Assembly: GCA_045864775.1 (NCBI GenBank)
Contig: BTVR01000001.1
Span: 496,001 to 560,000 of the forward strand
DNA length: 64,000 nucleotides
From: Macondimonas sp045864775
Lineage (GTDB): Bacteria; Pseudomonadota; Gammaproteobacteria; UBA5335
Direction: 5' to 3'
Of this stretch, positions 6,722 to 16,100 are shown one piece after another. Each line of letters begins with the position of its first letter. Position 1 is the first letter of the stretch. Under the pieces are notes generated by a model. It worked only from the letters and a program-made list of their open reading frames with translations, did no database searches and had not been told where the DNA came from. The position numbers and the translations under genes are program-made.

Positions 6722-9700
6722 ACAACCCCACCCCTCCCCGGCTTGGGCTGTCCGGACGCATTGCAGCCGCGTTCCTGCGCTCGGAAATCACCCCTCTCCT
6801 GGCGCTGACCGGCCTGTTGCTCGGTCTGTTCGCGGTGCTGATCACGCCGCGCGAAGAGGAACCGCAGATCGACGTTACGTTTGCCAATGTCTTCATTCCC
6901 TATCCCGGCGCCGCGGCTGCCGAGGTCGAGTCGCTGGTGACGACACCCGCTGAGCAGATCGTCTCGGAGATCCAGGGCGTCGAACACATCTATTCGGCCT
7001 CTACCCCAGGCATGGCGACGCTGACCGTGCAGTTCAAGGTGGGCGAACCGCGCACCGAGGCCATCGTCCGCCTCTACAATGCCTTTTTCTCCAATCAGGA
7101 CTGGCTGCCGCCCAACGCGGGCGTGGGCCAGCCGCTGATCAAACCCAAGGGCATCGACGATGTCCCCATCGCCGCAGGAACGCTCTGGAGCGAGGATCCT
7201 GCGATCACGGCCGCCGATCTGCTGCGCATCGCCCGCACCGTCGAGACGGAACTCCAGCGCGTACCCGGCACGCGTGATATCGAGATCATCGGCGGGCCGG
7301 AACGGGTGGTGCGCGTGGCCTTCGATCCGGCCCGCCTGGCCGGTTACAACCTGTCGCTGGACGATCTGCGGCGGGCGCTGGCCGCCACCAACGCTTCCAG
7401 CGATGCCGGCAGCCTGGTCGACGGCAACGACGAAGTCCTGGTCCAGGCCGGTACCTTCCTCACCAGCCCCGAGGAAGTGGCCGACCTCGTCGTCGGCGTG
7501 CAAAGCGGCGCGCCGGTCTTTCTGCGCGATGTGGCCCGCATCGAGGAAGGTCCCGACCAGCCTGGCCAGTATGTGACCTACGGCATTGGGCCCGGTCATG
7601 GCGATGCCGCTGCCACCGGCAGACGCTATCCGGCCGTTACCCTGGCGGTGTCCAAAAAGCCGGGCGAAAACGCGGTCGACGTCGCCCGCGCGGTGACCGA
7701 ACGGTTCGAGCAGATGCGCGGCATCTATTTTCCGGAACGCGTCAATGCGACCATCACCCGCAATTACGGCGAGACCGCACAGGAAAAAGCACAGACGCTG
7801 ATCAAGAAGCTGATCTTCGCCACGGCCTCGGTCGTGGTGCTGGTGTTGATCGCTCTGGGCCGGCGCGAGGCACTCGTGGTCGGGGCGGCGGTCATCGTCA
7901 CGCTGGCCCTGACCCTGTTCGCCTCCTGGGCCTGGGGATTCACGCTGAACCGGGTGTCCCTGTTCGCGCTGATCTTCTCCATCGGCATCCTGGTCGACGA
8001 TGCCATCGTCGTGGTGGAGAACATCCACCGGCACATGGCCATGGGCCAACAATCGCTGACCGAGGCGATTCCCGCGGCCGTGGACGAGGTCGGCGGCCCG
8101 ACCATACTGGCGACCTTCACCGTCATCGCCGCGCTGATGCCGATGGCCTTCGTGAGCGGCCTCATGGGCCCCTACATGCAGCCGATTCCGATCAATGCCT
8201 CGACGGGCATGATGATCTCGCTCGCGGTGGCCTTCATCTTCACACCCTGGCTGTACCGCCGCCTGTTCCTCAAGGCCGCCCCGGCCCATGCGCCGGCCGA
8301 ACAGGGTGATGATTTCCTGCATCGCTCGTTCCGGCGCGTGATGACCCCGTTCCTGGGTGGCGCCCAGGGCCGACGCAACCGTTGGGCGCTGATCGCCGCC
8401 ATGCTGCTGCTCATCGGCCTGTCCTTCGCCTTGGTCGGCGTGCGCGCCGTGGTCATGAAGATGCTGCCGCTGGACAACAAGAGCGAATTCCAGGTGGTGG
8501 TCGACATGCCCGAGGGCACGCCGGTGGAACAGACCCATCGTGTGCTGCAGGCCCTGGCCGATCATCTGGAAACCGTGCCCGAGGTCACCAACTACCAGCT
8601 CTATGCCGGCAGTTCTGCACCGATCAATTTCAATGGACTGGTGCGCCAATACTATCTGCGCCGCGCGCCGCATCAGGGTGATATCCAGGTCAATCTGCTG
8701 GACAAGCATCATCGCGACCGCAGTTCGCACGCCATCGCCCTGGCGGTGCGCCCGCCGCTGGTCGAGATCGGCCGGCGCTTCGGCGCCAATGTGAAGGTGG
8801 TCGAGGTGCCGCCCGGCCCGCCCGTGATGGCGCCTCTGGTGGCCGAAATCTATGGCCCCGATTACGCGCGACAGATGGCCGTCGCCCAGAGAGTCCGGCA
8901 GATCTTCGAGGCCACGCCCGATGTCGTCGATGTGGACGACACGATCGAGGCCCCGCAAGAGAAATTGATCGTCGCGGTGGACCGTGCCCGCGCCGCGCGC
9001 CTGGGGATTTCCCAGCAGGCCGTGGCGGCGGCCGTAGCGGCAGCCCTGCGCGGGGAGGACATGTCCTACCTGCATGACGAACAGGCCAAACGGCCGGTCC
9101 CGATCCGGGTTGAGTTGCCGCCCGAAGCGCAGGATCGGACCGAGGCGCTGGCGAGTCTGCGGCTGCGTTCGGCGGCGGGCACGCTGGTGCCGCTGTCGGA
9201 AATCGCCGCGATCCAGCGCGCCACGCGCCAGCAGACGATCTATCACAAGGATCTCCTGCCGGTGGTCTATGTTACCGGCGATGTCACCGGCGCCACCGAC
9301 AGCCCGCTGTATGGCCTGGCGGCAGTCGCGGCGACATTGGGCAAGACCCCGATCGAAGGCGCGCCCCTGATTCAGTACCTCACCCATCAGCCGGACGAGC
9401 CTTATCTCTGGAGCCTGAAATGGGACGGCGAATGGCAGGTAACCTATGAAACCTTCCGCGACATGGGCATCGCCTATCTGGGCGGACTGGTGCTGATCTA
9501 TCTGCTGGTGGTGGCGCAGTTCCGTTCCTATGCCGTGCCGATGCTGATCATGGTACCGATCCCGCTGACCCTGATCGGCATCCTGCCGGGCCATGCCCTG
9601 CTCGGCCAGCATTTCACCGCCCCGTCCATGATCGGCATGATGGCCCTGGCCGGCATCATCGTGCGCAACTCCATTCTGCTGGTGGATTTCATCCAGCAGG

Positions 9701-9933
9701 AAGTGCAGGCCGGCAAACCCTTGGCGGAGGCCACCATTGCCGCTGCGGCCGTGCGCGCCAAGCCGATTGCGCTCACGGCACTGGCGGCGATGCTGGGTGG
9801 CTTTTTCATCCTCGATGATCCCATTTTCGGCGGGCTTGCGGTCTCGCTGATCTTCGGGCTCTTCGTCTCGACCCTGCTCACCCTGATCGTCATTCCCGTT
9901 CTCTACTACCAGTATCAGTGGCGCCGGGTGTAA
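6718..9933 (+). CDS. RND efflux pump, inner membrane subunit
   Basis: A 1071-residue proton-driven pump with the RND plan: one N-terminal helix, a large periplasmic loop (about 70-370), a helix cluster, a second loop and a final cluster. The motif GILVDDAIVVVENI near residue 423-436 carries the paired aspartates of the proton relay and is of hydrophobe-exporter (HAE) type rather than CusA metal-pump type. FTVIAALMPMAFVSGLMGPYM-like residues near 463-484 are typical. Translation is coupled to the adaptor. The neighbouring sulfide genes suggest export of a toxic product made during sulfide stress, but the substrate cannot be read. Confidence 0.92.
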   Translation: MNNPTPPRLGLSGRIAAAFLRSEITPLLALTGLLLGLFAVLITPREEEPQIDVTFANVFIPYPGAAAAEVESLVTTPAEQIVSEIQGVEHIYSASTPGMATLTVQFKVGEPRTEAIVRLYNAFFSNQDWLPPNAGVGQPLIKPKGIDDVPIAAGTLWSEDPAITAADLLRIARTVETELQRVPGTRDIEIIGGPERVVRVAFDPARLAGYNLSLDDLRRALAATNASSDAGSLVDGNDEVLVQAGTFLTSPEEVADLVVGVQSGAPVFLRDVARIEEGPDQPGQYVTYGIGPGHGDAAATGRRYPAVTLAVSKKPGENAVDVARAVTERFEQMRGIYFPERVNATITRNYGETAQEKAQTLIKKLIFATASVVVLVLIALGRREALVVGAAVIVTLALTLFASWAWGFTLNRVSLFALIFSIGILVDDAIVVVENIHRHMAMGQQSLTEAIPAAVDEVGGPTILATFTVIAALMPMAFVSGLMGPYMQPIPINASTGMMISLAVAFIFTPWLYRRLFLKAAPAHAPAEQGDDFLHRSFRRVMTPFLGGAQGRRNRWALIAAMLLLIGLSFALVGVRAVVMKMLPLDNKSEFQVVVDMPEGTPVEQTHRVLQALADHLETVPEVTNYQLYAGSSAPINFNGLVRQYYLRRAPHQGDIQVNLLDKHHRDRSSHAIALAVRPPLVEIGRRFGANVKVVEVPPGPPVMAPLVAEIYGPDYARQMAVAQRVRQIFEATPDVVDVDDTIEAPQEKLIVAVDRARAARLGISQQAVAAAVAAALRGEDMSYLHDEQAKRPVPIRVELPPEAQDRTEALASLRLRSAAGTLVPLSEIAAIQRATRQQTIYHKDLLPVVYVTGDVTGATDSPLYGLAAVAATLGKTPIEGAPLIQYLTHQPDEPYLWSLKWDGEWQVTYETFRDMGIAYLGGLVLIYLLVVAQFRSYAVPMLIMVPIPLTLIGILPGHALLGQHFTAPSMIGMMALAGIIVRNSILLVDFIQQEVQAGKPLAEATIAAAAVRAKPIALTALAAMLGGFFILDDPIFGGLAVSLIFGLFVSTLLTLIVIPVLYYQYQWRRV

Positions 9934-10018
9934 CAGGGGGCAAGACGGTCACTCACTGTCCGGATCGAGCCCTCCGTGGGCGGCGCATTGTGGGCATGCA
10001 GCATCGCACAGGAGGCGC

Positions 10019-10567
10019 TCAGCGCCGCGACCAAAACATCCGGCCGATCAGGTTGTCCTTCATGCCGAACTGGTGCCACAGGGCGCCGGCGGCATGCAGA
10101 CCCGCCAGAACGAGCAAGGCCGGCCAGAACACCTCCTCATGGACTTCGGCAAACCATTCCGCCCGAGCCGGATTGGGCGCGCTCACCCACTGCGGCAGCG
10201 AAAACAGCCCAGCGAACGTGACGTCACGCTGGGCGAACTGCCGTGCGGCCATACCGAAGACCGGCATCGCCAGCAGGACGAGGTACAGGCCCGCCTGTAC
10301 CGCAGACGCAAAACGGCGTTGCCACTCCGGCATCGCCACCTCCGGCGCCGCATGAACCCAGCGCCATCCCAGCCGGAAAACCGTGAGGAACCAGATCGCG
10401 AGCCCGAAGGTGATGTGGCGGTCCATCCACAGCGCGCGTTCGGCGCCGCCCTTGGGATATTCGCTATGGGTTTCCACTGCCCACCAGGCCGCAACGATCA
10501 GCGCCAGGGTGAGCCAGTGGCAGACGCGGATCATGACGTCCCATCGTGGGTGGTCGTTAGGGGCCAT
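10019..10567 (-). CDS. Cytochrome b561 family, di-haem membrane protein
   Basis: A 182-residue protein with four membrane helices. Histidines placed for haem b are in RVCHWLT (helix 1), MDRHITFG (before helix 2), VHEEVFW and LHAAGALWHQF (helix 4). It resembles the CybB/YceJ branch that passes electrons between quinol and periplasmic or external acceptors. Start 10567 has GGAG 8 nt upstream; the open frame extends to 10684 without a site. It is a lone gene convergent with the RND pump. Its physiological partner is not evident. Confidence 0.88.
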   Translation of the reverse strand: MAPNDHPRWDVMIRVCHWLTLALIVAAWWAVETHSEYPKGGAERALWMDRHITFGLAIWFLTVFRLGWRWVHAAPEVAMPEWQRRFASAVQAGLYLVLLAMPVFGMAARQFAQRDVTFAGLFSLPQWVSAPNPARAEWFAEVHEEVFWPALLVLAGLHAAGALWHQFGMKDNLIGRMFWSRR

Positions 10568-10607
10568 ATCAGCTCTCCGTGAGTGGTTCGTCGAACAAGT
10601 TTCGGTC

Positions 10608-10630
10608 ACCAAGCTTAACGATTGCTTGGT
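10608..10630. promoter_or_regulatory. Inverted repeat upstream of the cytochrome b561 gene
   Basis: ACCAAGC-N9-GCTTGGT is a perfect 7-bp inverted repeat about 41-63 nt before the cytochrome start codon, in the 223-nt spacer at 10568-10790. It has the size of a regulator site, and a TTGAAA hexamer lies next to it on the minus strand. No regulator can be assigned. I see nothing else in this spacer. Confidence 0.35.
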
Positions 10631-10790
10631 TTTCAACGACTGTCGGCGACCGGATGCGGATAACCGAGCATCGCGTCGATGCACAGGCTCGGCACACCGT
10701 CGAAGCGGTGCTCGTCAGCGGCAACGGCGATCCGGCGCAGGGCCGTTTGGCGCACGCGGGCAACCCCAACCGTGACCCATGGTCTCGATG

Positions 10791-13163
10791 CTAGCGCGAC
10801 AGCCAGGCGACCTCGACGGCGCGCGTGCCGGCGCGGTCATGGTCATCGACGACGCGCACCTGATATCGCCCTGATCGCGCCGGCGCCCAGAGCAGGACCT
10901 CGCCGGGTCGCGCGGTGCCGATGAAGGCATCGTCGACGAACCAATAGAGTGCCGTCACATCACCCTGTGCGTTGGCCTGTAGGGGGACGGTGTGCGGTTC
11001 GGGAGTCGCTGGGGAGATCTCCGCGCGATCCACCCGCAGCGTATAGGTGGCGCCGGCGAGCGGCGACACAATGACCGGTGGCGCAGCGCCGACGGCGGCA
11101 AGGCCTGCACAATCTCCGGCCGCCGGGGGCGGCCGCCGCGGCATGCCGGCCTGGACGAACAGGCGCTGCAGGTCGGATGGCCAGTACTCATGGACCTCCG
11201 TGCGGGTGGTTGCCGGGTCGATGCGTCCCAGGGCATCCGGGCACGCCTGGCGACCCGTGCGAATGTCGACGCTGACTCGCCGATGCAGGTTGCTGACGCG
11301 GATCGGCGATACGCCGGGGATGAACCAGGTCATGCTGCGCTGCGGACAGGCCGCATTGGGTAGTTCGCCGCTCGCGCTGCAGACCTCGATGCGGGTCAGG
11401 CCGGGCGGTCGCGGCGGAGCAAAGGCGGCCAGCTCGGCATGACCCGCCAGCAAGGCGTCGGCGATTTCGAAGAACAGGGGGGCCGCGGCCTGCACCCCAA
11501 CGAAAGCCGGATTGCCGCGGCCGTCGAAATGGCCGACCCAGACCGCCAGCACGTACGGGCCGAAGCTTCCCGCCGTCCACGCATCGCGAAAACCCCACGA
11601 AGTCCCGGTCTTCCAGGCGACGGGTACGGGGCCCGGCGCGCGCAGCGCGGCCTCGTCGGGACGGGCATTGTCTTTCAGCATGTCCAGCGTCAGCCAGCTC
11701 GCTTGAGCCGACAGCAGACGCACGCCCTCGGCGGGGGGAGCCTCCCGCCGGTAACGCAGCGGTCGCCAGATGCCCTCGTTGGCCAGCATGGCATAGAGGG
11801 TCAGCATTTCCTCCATGCTGACCTCCCCGCCGCCGAGCGCTAGCGCCAGGCCGTAGTGCTGCTCGCTACGCATCCGACTGATGCCCGCTGTGCGCAGAAA
11901 CTGGTAGAAACTCGGCCGGGCCAGTTGGGCCGACAAAGTCACGGCCGGAACGTTGCGCGACCGGATCAGCGCATCGTGGGCGCTGATCGGGCCCATGAAG
12001 CGGCCATCGAAATTCTCCGGATTGAACGCCCCGAACGCCGTCGGCGCGTCCTTGAGCATGCTCAGGGGATGGATCAAGCCCTGATCGAGCGCCAGCGCAT
12101 AGATGAAGGGTTTGAGCGCCGAACCTGGCGAGCGCTTGGCAAAGGCGCCATTGGTCTGACCCTCGATGCCGGCGTCAAAAAAATCGACCGAGCCGACCAG
12201 AGCCTTCACCGCCATGTCGCGGCGATCGACGAGCATGGCCACGGCGTTGTGGACCCCTAAGCGGCGCTTGCGTTCGACGTAGCGGGCGAGATGGCGCTCG
12301 AGTCGTTTTTGCATCTGCGCATCGAGCGTCGTGTGGATCTCACGGGCAGCGGGATCGCGCTGCAGCAGCGCGGTCGTCAAATGCGGCGCCAGAAAAGGCA
12401 GCCGGCTCAGCTCGCGGTAGCGCAGCGGCTGACCGATCGCCTGGGCATCTGTTCCGGTCGCGCCGTGGTGCATCACCCATTCGGCATACAGGCGTTCCCG
12501 GGCCCGGCGCAGGTCATCGGGCTCTCCCGGACCGGGCGCGCGCCGCTGCGGCGACTGGGGAATGACGACCAGTGACAGGGCTTCGGTCAGGCTCAGACGG
12601 TCGGCTGTTTTGCCGAAGTAGATCAGGCTCGCCGTCCCCACGCCCTGGATGTTGGCGCCGTAGGGCATCAGATTGAGATGCGCTTCGAGCAGCTCGCGCT
12701 TGGAATGCCGTGATTCCAGGGCCAGCGCGTGCAGGATCTGCAGGCACTTGCCCCGGGGTGTGCGCGTGTTCAGCTGCCAAAGCAGCCGCGCCAGTTGCAT
12801 GCTGAGCGTCGAACCGCCCTGCCGCGCTCCGCCGGTGTAGCTCCGGAAGGCCGCGCGGAGCAACGCGATCGGATTGACGCCTGGATGCCGGTAGAAATGG
12901 CGGTCCTCGTGCAGGAGCAAAGCCTCCACGAGCTCGGGAGCGATCCGCTCCAGCGGCGTCCAGAGCCGGTATTGCTGGTCCGCGGCTAGGGTCAGTCGCA
13001 GCAGGCGACCTTCGGCGTCGAAGATCACGGTCGAACGCGCAATCTGTTCGGCCAACGGTGGCCGCGGCCAAGCCCGCACTGCGAGTATCGCGAGGAGCGC
13101 CACCAGCCCCAATGTGGCGACAGACAGCGCCCCTGCGCGCATCCGGCGGCTCGTCCTGCCCAT
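10791..13163 (-). CDS. pbpC: Penicillin-binding protein 1C (transglycosylase/transpeptidase)
   Basis: A 790-residue bifunctional class A PBP. An N-terminal anchor (about 11-31) precedes a glycosyltransferase 51 domain with HEDRHFYRHPGVN (near 85-97) and GGSTLSMQLAR. The transpeptidase domain has SALK as the SxxK nucleophile, SRN and KTGTSWGFRDAWTAG. A C-terminal BiPBP_C domain of about 90 residues is present. Length is close to E. coli PbpC (770). It starts 12 nt after the alpha-2-macroglobulin stop, the usual pairing in Gram-negative bacteria, where the two are thought to act together in periplasmic defence and wall repair. Confidence 0.95.
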   Translation of the reverse strand: MGRTSRRMRAGALSVATLGLVALLAILAVRAWPRPPLAEQIARSTVIFDAEGRLLRLTLAADQQYRLWTPLERIAPELVEALLLHEDRHFYRHPGVNPIALLRAAFRSYTGGARQGGSTLSMQLARLLWQLNTRTPRGKCLQILHALALESRHSKRELLEAHLNLMPYGANIQGVGTASLIYFGKTADRLSLTEALSLVVIPQSPQRRAPGPGEPDDLRRARERLYAEWVMHHGATGTDAQAIGQPLRYRELSRLPFLAPHLTTALLQRDPAAREIHTTLDAQMQKRLERHLARYVERKRRLGVHNAVAMLVDRRDMAVKALVGSVDFFDAGIEGQTNGAFAKRSPGSALKPFIYALALDQGLIHPLSMLKDAPTAFGAFNPENFDGRFMGPISAHDALIRSRNVPAVTLSAQLARPSFYQFLRTAGISRMRSEQHYGLALALGGGEVSMEEMLTLYAMLANEGIWRPLRYRREAPPAEGVRLLSAQASWLTLDMLKDNARPDEAALRAPGPVPVAWKTGTSWGFRDAWTAGSFGPYVLAVWVGHFDGRGNPAFVGVQAAAPLFFEIADALLAGHAELAAFAPPRPPGLTRIEVCSASGELPNAACPQRSMTWFIPGVSPIRVSNLHRRVSVDIRTGRQACPDALGRIDPATTRTEVHEYWPSDLQRLFVQAGMPRRPPPAAGDCAGLAAVGAAPPVIVSPLAGATYTLRVDRAEISPATPEPHTVPLQANAQGDVTALYWFVDDAFIGTARPGEVLLWAPARSGRYQVRVVDDHDRAGTRAVEVAWLSR

Positions 13164-13175
13164 GATCCTGCCCGA

Positions 13176-16100
13176 TTAGCCGCCAGAGGCCTGCGCTCCA
13201 CCCGCGCCGGGCACTGCCGGCACTTGCGGCTCGATGACGATCTGGCCGCCGCGGGAGCGCGCGTGAATCTGGGGTGCATACAGCGCCTCGCCATAGGCCG
13301 GCGGCAGGTTGAAGCTGCCGGCCGCGATGGCCTTGATCCGGTAGATCAGCTCCTGCGACTCCTGCCTCAGCGTGGCGTAGAACACCACCCGATCCTCGCG
13401 CACATCGGCATACTCGAGCGCTGCGACGCCAGACCCGGTGCAGATGGCGCAGATGTAAGCCTGGGCGGCAGGCGCCTGCTCCTCCGCATCTTCCGCCTCC
13501 CCATTCGACTCGTCGTCTGCCTCCTCCTCATCCGTGGCATCTGCAACAGCCGTGGCGACGGGCTCAGGCGTCGACGATGAGGGGATCACCAGCTCGAAGC
13601 CGCCCGGTAGCAGATCGACCAGTGCCACGCTGCGGATCGGAGCCTCCTGAAGCGCACGAAACCGCAGATGCACTGTCACCTCCTCTCCGAGCCGGATCGT
13701 CTCGATGGGTTTGCCGGCTGCGTCGGTGAAGGCGCGCACGATTTCGAAGCCCTGGCTGATCGGTTGATCGGGCACACCCCGGTCGAATCCGGCCTGCAGG
13801 AGCTGGTAATAGGCACCAAGCGGGCCTTCGTGGCTGAAGCGCAGCTTCCTGGTCTGCGAACTGAACTCGGCTTTGGGGAAGAACCCCTCGCTCAGGCGCA
13901 GCGGACGAGCGGTCCCGCCGCCCTCACCCAGCTCGGCGATGGCCAGCCGATCGCCGGGCGCGGATTCCGCAGCGGTGGCGGATGCATAAACATCCAGTGC
14001 CAGGATAATCCAGGCCGCCGAGAGCGACTGGTAGCGGTTGTCCCGGACGCCGTCGACCAGCGTTCCCAGCGCCTGCGGTGGCAGTTTTTCGAGGCGCTCC
14101 GGGAAGTGACGGGCTTGCAGGTAGAGCAGTTGCGCGTTGCGGGTCAGGGGATCGCCGCCGTATCCCTCCTCAGTCGTCGCCGTTTTCGGCGCGTCGAAGC
14201 CGAGGCGCCCGATGAGGCGCTGGGCCGGCTGCTCCTGTTTCATGAGGCGGTAGGACGCCGCCAGATAGGCGGCGCTGAGGTCCTGTTCCCACGCCTTGGC
14301 GTGCAGGTTCTCCAGCCGGGCCTGCAGGCCGGCCGCCTCGTGCGACACCATGATCCCCTGGCGCGCCAGCAGATAGATGGCGTAGCTGGAGACGCGGGCC
14401 TCATCCAGGGTCTCGGCCGCGCGCCCCGCCAGTTCGCGCAGATAGCCGTTGCCGCTCTCGATCAGGTCCTGCGGCGGACGCTGCCCCCGATCGAGCGCCT
14501 CGAGCCAGAAATGCTGGGCATACACCGAGGCCCAATCATCCACCGCCGAGAGCGACGACCATCGTCCGTAGCCGCCGTCACGCGTTTGCCGTGCGCGCAG
14601 GCGGCCTACGAGATCATCGAGGCTCGCTCCCTTCATCTGCCGCACGTAGCCGAATTCGGGCCGCTGCCCCAGCACCATCGCGGGCACGGCCATGCTGATC
14701 AGCTGCTCGGTACAGGCATACTCGTAATGCCCCAGATACTGCACCAAGCCGTGTGACAGGCCGAGCGGTAACCGTGACACGCTCGCCTCCTGTACCTGGC
14801 GGTCGGGATAGAGCGTGCGGGGAACCGAGACCTCCACCTGCTTGGCATCGAAGCGTCCCGCGATGATCTGCGTCCGGAAAGGAGTCGGCGGACGGATGCC
14901 GAGGCCGATGCCCTGACGGGCCGAGTGATCGCCCAGCCGGGCGCTGAAGGTCAGCCGAGCGGCGCCCAGTTGGTCGCGGGCGCGCACCCGGAAGCGCGCG
15001 ACGGCTTCCTGTTGCTCGGCGATCGCCAGCCGCTGGCTGGACGGACCGATGATCTCGAAATGGGGAGAAGCCGCGAGGCCGACCGTCACCTGCGCGCCCG
15101 CTCCGCTGCCGGCCAGGTTGTTGGCGACGCCCGTGCTGACTTCAAAGGTATCGCCCGGCGTCACCGTCGTCGGCGCGTTGGGACTGAGCACGAAGTCGCC
15201 GCGCACCAAAGTGCTGGCCTCGGCCACGCCGATGGCGTCGGCGGCGACGGCGACCGCCATCACCCGCAGGCTGCCGTTGAAGGACTCCGGGACGGTATAG
15301 CGCACGCTGCGCTCACCTTCGTCCGCATCGAGGATGGCGGACCAGAACGCCACGGGCGGATCGCCGCGGCGCTTGAAGGGATTGAGGAAGCGACCCAGCC
15401 CGCCGTCCTCGTCCCCGCCCGGCGCCGCAGTGATCATCTCGGCGCGGAATTCCGGCAGGATGAGATCCAGGATCTGCGCGGTCTCAACCCCCAGCGCCCG
15501 CTTCTGGAAGAAATATCCCAGGGGATCGGCGGTCTTGTAGCGGGCCACCTGCAGGATGCCTTCGTCGACGGCAAACAGCACGATGCGCGCGGGCCGCGCG
15601 GTCCGGTAGTGCACGACGAGTTCTTCCCCGGGCTTGATGCGCTCGGGAAGGCGCAGCGTGACGGGATTGCGCCGCGCCGAGCGATCCACCGCGAACGGCT
15701 GCACGCCATAGGAAAGCGGGCTGGTGTAGATCTCGGGCGAGCCCGGATCGCGCACGAAGCTGACCGAGACATAGGCATTGCCTTCGAGCCCCGCCGGTAC
15801 CCGGATCCGTTGCACCGAGGCAGTGGTCTCCGTCCTGAACCATTGGCTGGCATAAACCTTGTCGCGTTCGATGGTGATCAGGCCCGCACCGGTGTAGGGG
15901 GCGGTGATCTGCATCTCGATCTCCTCGCCGGGCGCATAGTCCCGCTTGTTCAGCGCGATGAGCAGCTCGGCGTTCTTCTCCAGCGAGCGGCTGAGGTTGG
16001 CGCTGCCGGCCACGGCATAGTCGACGCGCGCATAGGCCTGTCCGTCGCGGTCCGTGACCACATAGGAAAACTGACCCGGCAGGTCGGTCGCCAGGGAAAG

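Noticed and set aside
6580..9612. A 1010-codon minus-strand frame opposite the RND pump
   Set aside because: Low-complexity His/Arg/Gly/Asp/Gln composition typical of antisense frames in GC-rich DNA; the pump on the plus strand is certain.
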